64,000 nt of DNA, from assembly GCF_014805625.2 (NCBI RefSeq), contig NW_023998431.1, positions 4,368,168 through 4,432,167 on the forward strand, read 5' to 3'. The notes beneath the pieces are model-generated. The model saw nothing but the letters and a program-made list of their open reading frames with translations. It was not told where the DNA came from and did no database searches. The DNA is from Glossina fuscipes (Eukaryota > Arthropoda > Insecta > Diptera > Glossinidae). The position numbers and the translations under genes were made by a program. Below, piece after piece: positions 11,367 through 22,147 of the stretch (its first letter is position 1; the number at the start of each line of letters is the position of its first letter).

Positions 11367-13026
11367 AATATTTCATAATTTGTTTGTCCCGTTCATTCGG
11401 AGGATATTGATGAAAAACGCGATTATTATCTATGATCACTTCGGAAGTGACTGGTGCCTCTAATTGTAAAAAATAATTATTGCTATGCAATTTATTTGTA
11501 TAGCTCTTAACCGGTTGTCGATAAATGCCCAATAAATTATTGCGCATTTCAATTAAACCTTTAGAGTTAGGTAAAAATACTAACACCAGTATAGCACAAA
11601 TTAAGGTTAAACAAATTGTCGACAAACCTATACTTAATAAAATCGTATAAATGTCTTCAAGTCTTGTTTCATATTTGAAAGCTTCCGTTGCTCCGATTTC
11701 CAATGAATATGAAATAGCTAAGGCCAATTCGGTGTAAAGAAATGGACAAGATTCTATTAGCATTTGTAGGCCTACACTAGAGTAAACTCCCATACTTAAG
11801 TAATATAGGCATAGGAAGAGGAAACATTTCTCCAGTAAATAATCATTATAAACTAAAAGTACGGCCGATGTGAGCGTGATTTTGATAATGGCAAATTGAA
11901 GGTAAATCAATTTTGGCTTATAACGTAACATAAGAGCAGCACCTATCAAGCATCCTGTCGTGTAACATAAAAACGGTAAACACCAATATTGTGAATGCAA
12001 GTAAGCATATGTTGACGACCAGGTTAACTGGAAATATGTATACGAATGCAATGATGATTTTTCCAACAATATAATGAACGCTATAGCAACTACCAGATAT
12101 TGAGTATTACGCTTGAATACATAATCGTCGCGGCCGATAAATAAAGCTTTCACTGATCTATTGCTGATATATAAAAGCTTTTCGTCATTTAATAGATTAT
12201 AAACTAAATCGCAGGATATCTTATAATTCTGATAATTATGATAATGTAAACACTCATTGATTATCAGCAATAGAATCATTAAAGCGTTAAGAGCTAAAAG
12301 CATCCAACCGCATAATTTGGCTTCGAATTCATTATATAAAGCAAAGCCCAATGTCAAGCCAAAATAATAGGAGGTATTACCCAAAGCCAAGCTGAACGGT
12401 CTTAAACCTTGCGGATCGCAACGCAAGTAAATGTAACTAAAACATGGTAAATATATTGCAGCCATAGCTGTAAAACCGAAATAGAAAGCCGTATCTGAAA
12501 ATGGGAGATCAATTTAAGTAGAAAATATCGTAAAAGCAGATTTGCTTTTTCATTTTGATCCTCAAATGCATACTGTTGCCAATTGTCTACATTTCAATTT
12601 TGTTTGATTTTTTCAAATTGAACTAAAATGCAAACAATTGGCAACAATATATATTTAAGGATTAATACATACTCACCCATATCATTATTCAGCATGAAAC
12701 AAGAGCATATCACGTTAGTTATTAAGCCGTAGAATATTATATAAAAATTTTCATAAAGGAATTGACGTTTCTTATAATGACGCAGGCACCAGCCAGTAGC
12801 CACAATTAATAATGTTGAACAGCCGCATATAGCGTACCAATGATTCCACAGATTATCATAAATATCCACATATTTACAATAATAACCGTAATTGAAGCCA
12901 CTGACAAATAAACAGCTTAAAACTTGAATAAAAAATTTGTAATAAAAAATATATATATATATATTTATTTTTTTTAATTACGCGAACATTAAGTAACTCA
13001 CTTAAAAGATCGCAAAATCCGTACAT
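11365..13026 (-). CDS. Multi-pass membrane protein, 11-12 helices, transporter-like
   Basis: Four exons join in frame: 13026-13002 (25 nt, ATG), 12922-12677, 12494-11365, with GT-AG introns (donors GTGAGT and GTGAGT); the last exon carries most of the protein. The total is 466 residues. Hydropathy by eye gives about five helices, a hydrophilic central loop (L-L-N-D-E-K to F-K-R-N-T-Q), then six helices and a polar tail. This is the plan of a major-facilitator transporter with a central cytoplasmic loop. The stretch around S-Y-I-Y-L-R and the overall layout weakly recall SLC19 (folate/thiamine) carriers, but I see no diagnostic motif, so the substrate is unknown. An insect chemoreceptor is less likely because of the number of helices. 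A decayed copy lies just downstream (9322-10110). The very short first exon is the least certain part. Confidence 0.75.
12575..12645. repeat. Hairpin-forming inverted repeat inside an intron
   Basis: Perfect 12-bp arms gttgccaattgt (12575-12586) and acaattggcaac (12634-12645) enclose further paired segments (cattt/aaatg and caattt/aaattg), leaving a loop of about 14 nt. The whole 71-nt unit lies inside the 182-nt second intron of the membrane-protein gene, so it would fold in the pre-mRNA. Confidence 0.7.
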
Positions 13027-13242
13027 GGCACTTCAAAGTATCAAAAGACTTTAATACGCATCTAAATTATTTTAAGATCTAACAATAAAAGTCACTCATA
13101 AATTTTTAATATAAAGATTTACTTAGAAATGTACAACGTAATGATTCACTTTATTCACTTTAAGTGTAGAGGAACTATTTTTATCAAGATTTTTTCTTTT
13201 TTTTTATTATTTTAAATGATTTTTACCAGAGAATCGCTATAA

Positions 13243-14345
13243 ATAATAGGTGCTTGCATGTATTTTGATTAGCGACATCTATTGGTGAAAGTAATAGAGC
13301 AACGCAAAGTACCAATGCATATAGTCTTCGCGAGGCGCGAACAAATTAAACGCGAGTAATTGCAGGAAATAGGCGCTTGCATGTATTTTAACCAGCGACA
13401 TCTACTGGCCATAAAGATGATAAAGTAATGCAAACAAATTGTTAAATGCGATGATTTTGACATTTCTCTACATAAAATAACAGTTTTCTTTTTAGTATTG
13501 TTGAGCTGTATCAGACGCTAATCATGGAATGCTCCAAATTGCATTTTTAACATTCATTGCTTTTGTTGTTTGATTTGAAGAACTCTGCTGCCGAAACCCA
13601 TTAAACACTTTTAGAAGGTTGTGGTGATGTTGTTCCAACATAACCCAACATTTAAAGTTAGTGGTTCGGACTGGAGAAGCAAAAAAGTTCGAAGACAATG
13701 AACTGCAAGACTCATTGGAGGAAAACCCAGCTCAAACTCTTAAAAAACTTTCGACCAGCTTAGCAGTTAACGAATGGGAACTATCCAAAAGGAATGAAAA
13801 TGGCTTTTCGAGACGTTTCGACACCGTGATGGGTTAGTCTTGGAGCGGCATTCACATCCACATCGGAACAGAATATTCGTGGTTATAAAGTTTTGTTGTG
13901 CATGTAGTGGGATCAGCTGCTACGAGCTGCTAAAATCGAATAAAACAGATGTTAATTGAACTAATTAAACGATGTGTTGTTGCAAAACAGACTTAAAGTC
14001 ATACTCTTGAATGACAACGCTCAACCACCTGTTGCAAGAGTTGTCAAGGATAGTTGTGCTGCACCCAGCGTACTCACCAGATATTCAAATCGATGCAGCA
14101 TGCCTTACCTTGGATGTGGTTTCGAAGTGCTGAAGAATTGCGAAAATGGATCGATGATTGGATCGCTGCCAAGCCAATATCGTTCTTTAAGCGTAGCATC
14201 GCCATATGTTGCCGCAGAAAGATGAGAAGGAGTTGTAGAAAATGATGGAAGATATTTCGGTTAGTATGTTGTACCAATTTTTCTCAATGAATGTCTTTTC
14301 GAAGTGAAAAATGATCGAAATACATGCAAGCAACTAATAACAACA
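13243..14345 (+). mobile_element. mariner-type transposon remnant (copy 1)
   Basis: Degenerate mariner reading plus: an N-terminal piece L-E-E-N-P-A-Q-T-L-K-K-L (near 13715), then a catalytic-region piece L-N-D-N-A-Q-P-P-V-A (near 14006-14040, the D-N-A-x-P-H motif). The C-terminal L-F-R-S-M-Q-H-A-L and E-E-L-R-K-W-I-D-D-W-I-A pieces (14080-14180) follow in shifted frames. Stops and frameshifts make it inactive. The 5' part contains a direct repeat: about 45 bp at 13245-13289 recurs at 13368-13412 (gcttgcatgtattt core). The 31100-31720 copy belongs to the same family. Confidence 0.8.
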
Positions 14346-14940
14346 AATTCAGTTGATTGATATCTAATTGGAGGGGATGCACTTTTCAACTGTTAACATT
14401 TTCTTCCAATTACCAAGATAAGATAATATTTTGATACATTCTGTTGTTAATTAAATGGGTATTAAAAACAATTCGTCATACGCGATCAAATTCAGGAGTG
14501 AACAACTAAAGAAAGGAAGGGCGAAAAAGAAATAGTTGCACATATTTCCCATTGTCTGTCCTTTCTTTACCTTGCGTAGAAAGATCAAGTTCACCTACAC
14601 GTATATAGTCGTACTTGACTCTTACTGTTTGTGCAAAATCTGAAGAGTGCGGTATTTTCTTTAAATGTATTAGTTATACAAATAAATCCAACAAATTGAA
14701 ATTGAAATTGGTTGCTGCCTGTACATGTGTGATATGGTAGCTCAATTAGTCCTTGATTTTCTTTTTAAGTTGTCAAGTTAGCCTAGTTTTTTGTTTCTTT
14801 AAAAAGGAAAGTTCATTGAATTTTTGAATTTCGCACAGTATATCTTTTACGAGCATGACGTATATAATCGAATAAATTTTATATAATTTTGAAAGAAAAA
14901 AAAAAAAGAGTTAAATAATAGCCTTGCGAGCAGTAAACAG
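14346..14940. other. Intergenic, nothing recognised
   Basis: AT-rich, no motif-bearing frame and no repeat that I can name. It may contain upstream sequence of the unassigned frame at 15019. Confidence 0.5.
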
Positions 14941-15018
14941 GCTTTATAGCAAGAAGGAACGGGTTGTGTTATCGACAAATCTTCGAGAGCAAGAGTCGAA
15001 AAAATACATACAAATAGA

Positions 15019-15300
15019 ATGCTATATTTTGTACAACGGGAGCGGGGTAAAACCAGCTCTCAATTTGTGAGTGATATTGCGCTTCAAGTTATTGCAGCTC
15101 GTAAAATTCAATATTTCTTCCGACACCGTGTTAGTAGTAAACGATTGAATGCTTATTTTGTTCTCGTAACGCCAGCAGCTGCGCAGGTTGCCTGCGAAAT
15201 TGTCTCAATGACTGCTCATTTGACCGTTCAGAATGAACCAGGGGACAACGAGGAAAAAGCTGATGTTGGTCCGATCGATTTCTTTAACATTGACTGGTGA
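15019..15300 (+). CDS. Unassigned 93-aa frame, IQ-like motif
   Basis: ATG at 15019, stop TGA at 15300. The frame stays open upstream to 14950. Base composition is clearly richer in G and C than the surroundings, as in real exons here. Residues about 28-41 read I-A-A-R-K-I-Q-Y-F-F-R-H-R-V, which resembles a calmodulin-binding IQ motif (I-Q-x-x-x-R). The tail is acidic and ends F-F-N-I-D-W. I do not recognise the family. A weak acceptor (aaacag) at about 14941 precedes a different open frame, so this could be the last exon of a longer gene, a small intact gene, or a decayed one with a frameshift. Confidence 0.35.
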   Translation: MLYFVQRERGKTSSQFVSDIALQVIAARKIQYFFRHRVSSKRLNAYFVLVTPAAAQVACEIVSMTAHLTVQNEPGDNEEKADVGPIDFFNIDW

Positions 15301-16597
15301 GATGAGATGACTCGTTCACACGCACTTACACATACAGACCCACAAACATTGTAAAAATTTTAGACGGCAATTTTCGTCATCGACCACGCGAAGTGTAAAA
15401 AAATTCTGCCTGAAAATGAATGTGATGCGCCCACAATAGGCAAAAACATGCAATAATTTACAGCAGGTATTGCTTGCTTGATATCGAAATGATCATTGAT
15501 CATTGATATTGCAATGCAATATGGCCTCAATACGAGTTGTAGGGCAAAATTTACTCGATTGCATAATTTGAATATGATATGTATGTATGAGATATGAAGT
15601 TACTTCGCAAGACAAGAAAATCAATTGGAAAACTTTTTTTCATTAATATTTGTATATAAATTTTGATGTATTCTTTCGCTATAATATGATATATATATAT
15701 ATAATATATATATATAATTAATTATTAATAATAATTTCTTATTCTATTGGTTACTAAATGTTGTATGTATATAATCCATATATATATACATATATATATA
15801 TGTATCGGTATATAATAGTAAGACAATCTATACAAAAAGGACTGAGAAGTAGGAAAATGCATAAAATTCATTTATATAAATTTTTTTTTTTTTTTTGTTT
15901 TAAGCTAAATATTGCTTGTAATTGCAGATATATTGTAAGTACTTAATTAAATATAATTAAAGATATGCTAAGGACATATGTGAGAGTCTCTATGAAAATA
16001 GAAAAGAAGCAAGCAAGAGAGTTAGTTGTTTCTTTTTTTATTTTTTATATATATATATTTTTGTTTTTCTTGTAATTCTAGGAAAATATTTTCTATTAAA
16101 TGCTTTTCATGTTTGTTACACTTGCTGGAAGATTTTTTCATTTTCCATAATAGAGATGGTTTGTTGCATTTAAGCTCTGCTTTAATTAATATTGCAACTA
16201 TCATTTTCTCCGAATTCGCTAAACCGCTAATTAATTAATAACTTTAAAAGCTTGGGAAAGAGCAGCTACAATTTTATATTAAATTTTCATTGGCTTTTAA
16301 GAGTTGTAGAGTTAAGGAACCAGTTTTCGCTATTAGAGAAAGCTATGACTTTTTAAAAAAGTCTAATTTGTATAAGTGTAGTGGCATCGTGTACGCATGT
16401 ATATATATTTGTAAAATACAATTAATTCACATGTAAGTAAAATGCGCTTTCCTTCTTCTTAACATAATTCCATAAAGAGTATTTGTGCGTTTTGCTTTGT
16501 AAGATAATCTATTAAACAGTCTACAATACCTTCGCGTTTAAGATAACAAATAACTTTAATAATATTAAATTTTTTCTTAAATATCACTAACTCATAT
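15301..16597. other. Intergenic with AT microsatellites
   Basis: Contains TA-rich simple repeats at about 15690-15720 and 15778-15802 and a T run near 15882-15896. No coding frame is supported. The right edge is the 3' region of Hs3st-B. Confidence 0.6.
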
Positions 16598-16603
16598 TTT
16601 ATT
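16598..16603 (-). terminator. Poly(A) signal of Hs3st-B
   Basis: AATAAA on the minus strand, about 40 bp beyond the Hs3st-B stop codon. It is the first canonical hexamer downstream of the stop. Confidence 0.55.
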
Positions 16604-16643
16604 TTATATAATATATAATTCCTCGTTCCTTATTACCTTAAGC

Positions 16644-19599
16644 TTATGGCCAAGCAAAATTGATGCCAGTCATTTGATAAAATCTACTATTAAAAGGTCT
16701 ATAGAATTCACGCAGTCTTTCGATGGCAGCTATATCAATATGTGGATGATTGCGACCTTTCGTTTTGCCCAAACAATGCGGTGTTGAGCGTGCCTCTGAT
16801 TTCAATAAACATGGAAATCCTTTAGTTGCATTAAAATAGAAATGTTTTTCAGTCACAACCCTTTTAAGGCCCAAAAAATCTTGCACTCTTCCGATTTCGT
16901 AGGCGGGATCCATAATCAAACGCTCGCCGCTAATAAAAAGCAATTGTGATAGTGGGAAATATTGCAACCACTTCTCTAGGTAACGTGCATAAACTCCAAT
17001 TTTCACAGGACCCCAATTGGTATCCACGACAGCATACGAACCGTTCACAAAAGCCAACTCTTCAAAATGTTTCATATCAGATTTCTTACTGGCTGCTTGA
17101 GTATAATCGGATATCGCTCGCGTAACAGGATCACGAACAACCACCAATAGTCTGCAAGAAAAATGAAAACTTCTCTCAATATCATCAATATATTCGCTTA
17201 GCCAAGCAAATGTATATTTGAAGAAAAATTCTCTCTTACTACGCGTTTCAATTGAAATTCTTATTATAAATCGTATACGTGGTATTTGAAGCCAACCGAT
17301 TCATGGTCGTCACCTAGAAAGACATAGTTTCAAGAAGCACGCGATTAAAATTTTAAGTAACGATTTCTCTCGAAAAATCAGCCTCGATTTCGACCTGGAC
17401 GATGTGAGACTTCAACACGATCGCATAATCTACGGAAATGCTATTTTAAACTGGCCACCAAGATCATGATAGCATGGTATAATTCCACGGGAATTTTTTT
17501 CTTTGCGATTATGCTAACGGGTAAAGCCATTGTAAATTATTCAAAAAGCCATTCCTTTCTTAAACTCCTTCCACTAAATAGTCAAACATGACTGATTCGA
17601 TTGATGTTTTGAAAATATGCGTGAATTTGAAATTTTAATACGTTCATCTCGCAAGACGATTTCTGAAGACCGTAAAAAGCATAATTCGAAAAATTTTCAT
17701 TGTTCTCATCTGATTTTTTACAATATCTTTAAAATAACCTCCTCTCAAGAAATACGTAGGCATTTTTTAATAATAAAAGGGTATTTTTTGGTCAAAAATT
17801 GAACTTGATTTAAAATTGAACACATTTGATTGAAAATCAGTATTTGTAAGGTGGCGTACGTATTTTGATGGCTATAGACATACAGATTAAATGATTTTTT
17901 TTTTTCATTTTTTTAAGTGAAATTCGGACCAATTTCCTTTAATTGACAATGGCTTGTGAGGACGCCTCCGGTATTATCACTTTTTTTAATATATTTCAGT
18001 AATCATTTTTTTTTTCTAATGCACTCAAATTTATCTGTAATAATTTCGCCAAATATTATTATTCTATCATCTTTCCTTTTATCCTAAAAATATTGTTATA
18101 AAAAACTTGTCCTTTTTCTAAGACTATATATTGGTCATTGGTATATAAGTAATTGATTTACTTCAATGACCGCAAACACTCTACGAATTCAAAATGAAAA
18201 TTATTTGTGTTATGGGAATTTTTACAAAAATGCAGACACGAGGTAATTCACAATATCTAAAATAAAAAAAAATCATGTCGATGTCTTACATCATTTTGCT
18301 TTTATTTCCAATTACAAATATATAGTTCTTCTTCGATCACTCTGGGCATGCGCACATGTCCTATATATGCATATGCGTCGTTTAGTTAGCGGGGTAAACA
18401 TAAAAATTTTATATATATATAAAACGATTTAAAGTACGAACATTCAAATGAGATGTTTTAAAATTTCCTGGCATAGCGATCATTAGTTTACAAATGTCAG
18501 TTGCTTTAGTGCTGCACTGCTTCAATAATTTCCAAAACAATCGAAAATTCCGAATTTCGTACGTTGACTAAACGTTGCGCTTTAATAAGAAAACCTATCG
18601 TTAATAATTAGGACTGACTTGAAATAAGTTGTTGCGGCTCTTGTCTGCGCGAAAAAATGAGTTTGTGGCTATCTTGCGAATGTTAAACAACCCATATACA
18701 CATCGATGGTGCTGAAGGCCCTTGTCGTCCGAATATGGCAGTTAGTCGAAAAAACATTGAGCAAAATGTGGAAAATTCAAAAATAAATTTACGTGAGGTA
18801 ACTCACACCCTAAAGATATCAAAAGTCAGTAACCATGAGAAACATCTGCTCGAAGCGGGTATCGCGTTTGCTCACTTTTGATCAAAAAGAGTAGAGAGAG
18901 ATTTTTTCATGCGATACATAACAAGGGAGGAAATATGGCATCATTGTTGCACTCACGAATCAAAGAGTAATTATTTTGCAGCATTATAAGGGCGTTTGAA
19001 TAACAAAATTGCAAAAAAACCGAGAAGTTAGACCGGAGACTTATTGAGTGATTTGATACAACAAAATGCTTGACCAATTTGTTAATAAGATAATTCAAAA
19101 AGGCATAAATGCCAACGTGAAAAGCAAAGCATTATTAGTGCGTTTGAATTATTACGATTATGAAAACAATGATTCCAAATCAAGAAGACAAAAAAATCCA
19201 TTTCATCAAGACACTACACCCGTGTTGCAAATCGTTGGCTATAGTGAAGAAATTGCATGAATTGAAGTTCGAATTGTTTTCACATCCTACAGTATTCTCC
19301 AGGTTTACCTCCCGACGCTTATTGCCTGATCGCGAATCTCAAAAGAATGCTCTGCTTAAAGAGATATGACTCCAATAAAGGGATGATCGCCGAAATTGAA
19401 GAGTATTTTGTAGAACTGAACTAATCGTTCCATAAGAACGCTATAGAATTGTTAGAGAAGCGTTGATACAATTGTTGGCGTCACCCTTAAATTGTCGTGT
19501 CGTTATTAGGTAATGCTGCGAGCTTCATTGCGATATTTCTTTAAGAGGATTTTTATAAACTTTTTGAAGGGAAATTTTCTCAAAATTCTTACATAACTT

Positions 19600-19639
<40 letters not shown>

Positions 19640-20287
19640 ATATCAAAATAAATTTAAAATAATATCAATGTTTTTATAAAATTTCGGAATTTCTGTCAAA
19701 TGAACTACTGTTGTAAACTTCTTTTTTACTCACTTTGTGCTAGCGTTCATTTTATGCACTCGATGTGGTACATCTTTGGTTACAAAATAGCTGGGTGTCT
19801 TTTCCATAGTAATTTGTCCCTCAATCGTATAAGGCATATGATGACGATACCAATGTAATCCTCGTTGATAATGACGATCGAAAAAATGCACCTCACAGCC
19901 GGCGGCCCGTACATCCGGGTGTAAGCGTATAAATTCTAATAACGCTCTCGTACCGCTCTTTTTTACGCCTATTATTAAAGTGTCAGGTAAATGACGTGAC
20001 GGCCGAGAGCCCGGTTGACGCAATAAACGATATTTAGCAAAAGCTTCCAATACATGAGCACTAATAGTAGTAATTGAATTAATACTGGTGGAATTGTTAC
20101 TACTATTACTAATTGTGGTGGCACTGTTATTTGTGCTATTCATCGAGCTTAGAGGCACAATGTGTACACCAATATGGGAATTTGTATTGATGAAGCTATT
20201 ATTATTATTGTTTGCATAGGGAGTTATTGTAACATTTGCAACGACTTCCAATAGATTTGTAGATATTAACAATTGACGCGAAGCATT
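16644..20287 (-). CDS. Hs3st-B: Heparan sulfate glucosamine 3-O-sulfotransferase, type 3
   Basis: Two exons, 20287-19734 and 17151-16644, join at phase 2 (GTGAGT donor, tgcag acceptor) to give a complete sulfotransferase domain. The enzyme moves sulfate from PAPS to the 3-OH of glucosamine in heparan sulfate in the Golgi. The 5'-PAPS loop reads [11 protein letters not shown], followed by the catalytic-glutamate segment E-V-H-F-F-D, E-K-T-P-S-Y-F, the 3'-phosphate-binding [13 protein letters not shown] and the C-P-x-x-C-type disulfide region (F-P-C-L ... P-H-C-L-G-K). Similarity is to the type-3 enzymes and fly Hs3st-B rather than type 1. The first exon seen opens after an acceptor (aaaaag) with no ATG in frame, so an upstream exon with the signal anchor is missing. 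The stem before the domain is a low-complexity N/S/T region. The intron holds a mariner remnant. Confidence 0.95.
18440..19590 (+). mobile_element. mariner remnant in the Hs3st-B intron (copy A)
   Basis: Lies antisense to the host gene. Recognisable pieces in order are [11 protein letters not shown] (18790), L-L-T-F-D-Q-K-like sequence (18875), M-R-Y-I-T-x-E-E-I-W-H (18910), and a C-terminal half with [16 protein letters not shown] and S-H-P near 19220-19290. The stops are numerous. The family differs from that at 13243 and matches the remnant at 33715-34270 over its first 600 bp. It ends near a 34-base A run. Confidence 0.8.
19604..19637. repeat. 34-base A homopolymer
   Basis: Uninterrupted A run just beyond the mariner remnant and about 100 bp from the Hs3st-B donor site (on the minus strand a T run inside the intron). 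Its length is probably not exact in any assembly. Confidence 0.95.
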
Positions 20288-22147
20288 CTTTTTAAAAAAT
20301 GAAGAAGAGAGATATAATATTATTTTTCCTTAACATTCATTGAGGAGAGATATAAATTTTTGTTTTTTTTACCCTTTTAAAACTGCGATTAATGCTGGTT
20401 AAGAGGCAAGAATTAAAAGTGTAGGACACATAGATTAAAGACATACAAATCAGTATGGTAATCACCAGACTGCGATTACTTAAACCATTAAACCAGGCAA
20501 TAAACATTTTTCATTTTACGCAGCCCTCACTTATATACAAATCAAAACACTACACAATGGAATTCACGAGCATTTCCTTTTTTGAACAAAAAAAAAAACG
20601 CATCCTTTTCTTAAACACTTCATTTCATTACTTCCATAAAATCCGTTTTTCCGTATTAAAAATTTTCCTTTTCTCTTACATTTTTCGGGGTTTTTTTCTG
20701 TCTTTTCTTCGCTTCCACCCCCAGTTGTTCGATAACAAATTTTGCAAAAAAAACAAAAAACAAAAAACAAGAAACAAAAATGGAAAAAAAGAAAAGAAAA
20801 ATTGACTGATAGAGTAAGTGTTTGAAGTTGCTATTTGGTGTTGCTTGGTGCCTTTGTTTTTCTTCATTTAAAACCATGTTGCTTTGCACGCAGCCATACA
20901 CAAGCATTGCACGCCTTGCACAAAACACTCAAGGAAAACTAACGACGAAATGAAAAATGGCAATAAATAGCGTGAGCTCGCGCTCACACTCGCAATTGTG
21001 TGCCCGCTCAGAAGGAATAAACTAATACGTCGATGTCTAGCCCAGACAACGGTCGACATTTGTTGTTCAGCGAGTGTGTGTGCACGGGTGTGTGCTCATA
21101 AACGGTCATTGATTGTTTGCATCCTGCAATAGTATTATTGACGCGTAACCGTTTCCGCCTGCTTCACACTTTTATTCACATTCTGCCAGCGAATTCATTC
21201 ATAAGTATTTACCTTTTTAAGTCACATTTCACTTTATTTCGATTTGCAAATTGTTTTTCTAGTCCGAAATTAATTTTTTACACTCCTTTAAGCTTACATT
21301 CATAACAGTTTCTTCCACAAATAAAAAAAGCACGAACTTGCGCAGTACTGTAAATTGAGCGCTAAAAGAGCGCTTGACCAAAGCAAAAGCAAGCAAACAT
21401 TGGCAAATAATATCAAATTAAGTGTATTTGTTGAGTTACTTACTGTCCAGTCAGAAAATGTGGTCGGCAATCCGAAAAGCCGGTCAAAACCAAAGATTTT
21501 AAGCGATGCGGAAGACTCTTGCGATCTGAATTCATATCAACAAAGAAAGCGCTATGTGAATTCGTATATATCTTAATGCTAAAGACAGCTCTTGGCCTTC
21601 AACACCGCATATTTAAACTCAATATTTACTTAACTAGGCAGTTAGTCAAGTGATTTTGCACATATGACGAAATAGATCGGCTTCTAAACTTCGACATATC
21701 TTAATGCAGGGCATATCTTACCAGATTATAAAAAACTGAACTCTCCCAATTTTCAAATTCCTTCAATTCGTCCAGATAAATACAAATGCTGCAAGTCACC
21801 TCAATCTAGATCTAGATAAGATGACTGCTAGAGAGAGAGAGAGAGAGGTAACCTAGATTCTTCTTTATTTCGAACAGAACAGTAATTGCTTAACAGTAAT
21901 CTTTGCTAAGTGATACAACTTCGAACAAACGCCATCATCTAGCTATTATTAACTATCCGGTAGTCTGTGCGAATCCTTTCAACGAGCTTCCCTTATAATA
22001 TTCAATAAATTTCATGGTCATTTTGCAGATCTTAGATCTTAAGTGCTGAGCGAAAATGAAAAGAAAACAATTTTTTTTTTTTTTAATGTTTTTTTCTCTT
22101 TCTCTATTTGCTTGCGGTATATTTAATAAATATTTTACAATTATTTT
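20288..22147. other. Interval between Hs3st-B and the rictor 3' end
   Basis: Contains A/T-rich low-complexity DNA (20580-20790) and a stretch of more balanced composition at 20940-21115. The missing 5' exon of Hs3st-B should be here if its intron is short, but no frame with a convincing start and signal anchor is found. A GA run lies at 21829-21846. The last part is the rictor 3' UTR. Confidence 0.5.
20940..21115 (-). promoter_or_regulatory. Possible Hs3st-B promoter / 5' exon region
   Basis: This 175-bp block departs from the surrounding AT-rich DNA: it is rich in GTGTG/CACAC and CG-containing words (gcgagctcacgc, gcgggcacacaattgcg on the minus strand). Such blocks often mark promoters and 5' UTRs in fly genomes. 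It lies about 650 bp upstream of the first Hs3st-B exon I can see and points the right way. There is no direct proof. Confidence 0.25.

Noticed and set aside
11365..12494. Insect gustatory/odorant receptor
   Set aside because: Eleven to twelve helices with a central loop do not fit the seven-helix receptor plan, and the usual C-terminal TYxxxxxQF-type motif is absent.
20455..20805. 116-residue plus frame rich in F and K
   Set aside because: Composition follows the A/T-rich low-complexity DNA; no conserved motif; the overlapping minus frames look equally good.
20868..21059. Minus frame with a hydrophobic stretch as the missing Hs3st-B anchor exon
   Set aside because: It starts with a non-ATG codon, has no matching splice donor that I could find, and the hydrophobic part is followed by a stop rather than a stem.
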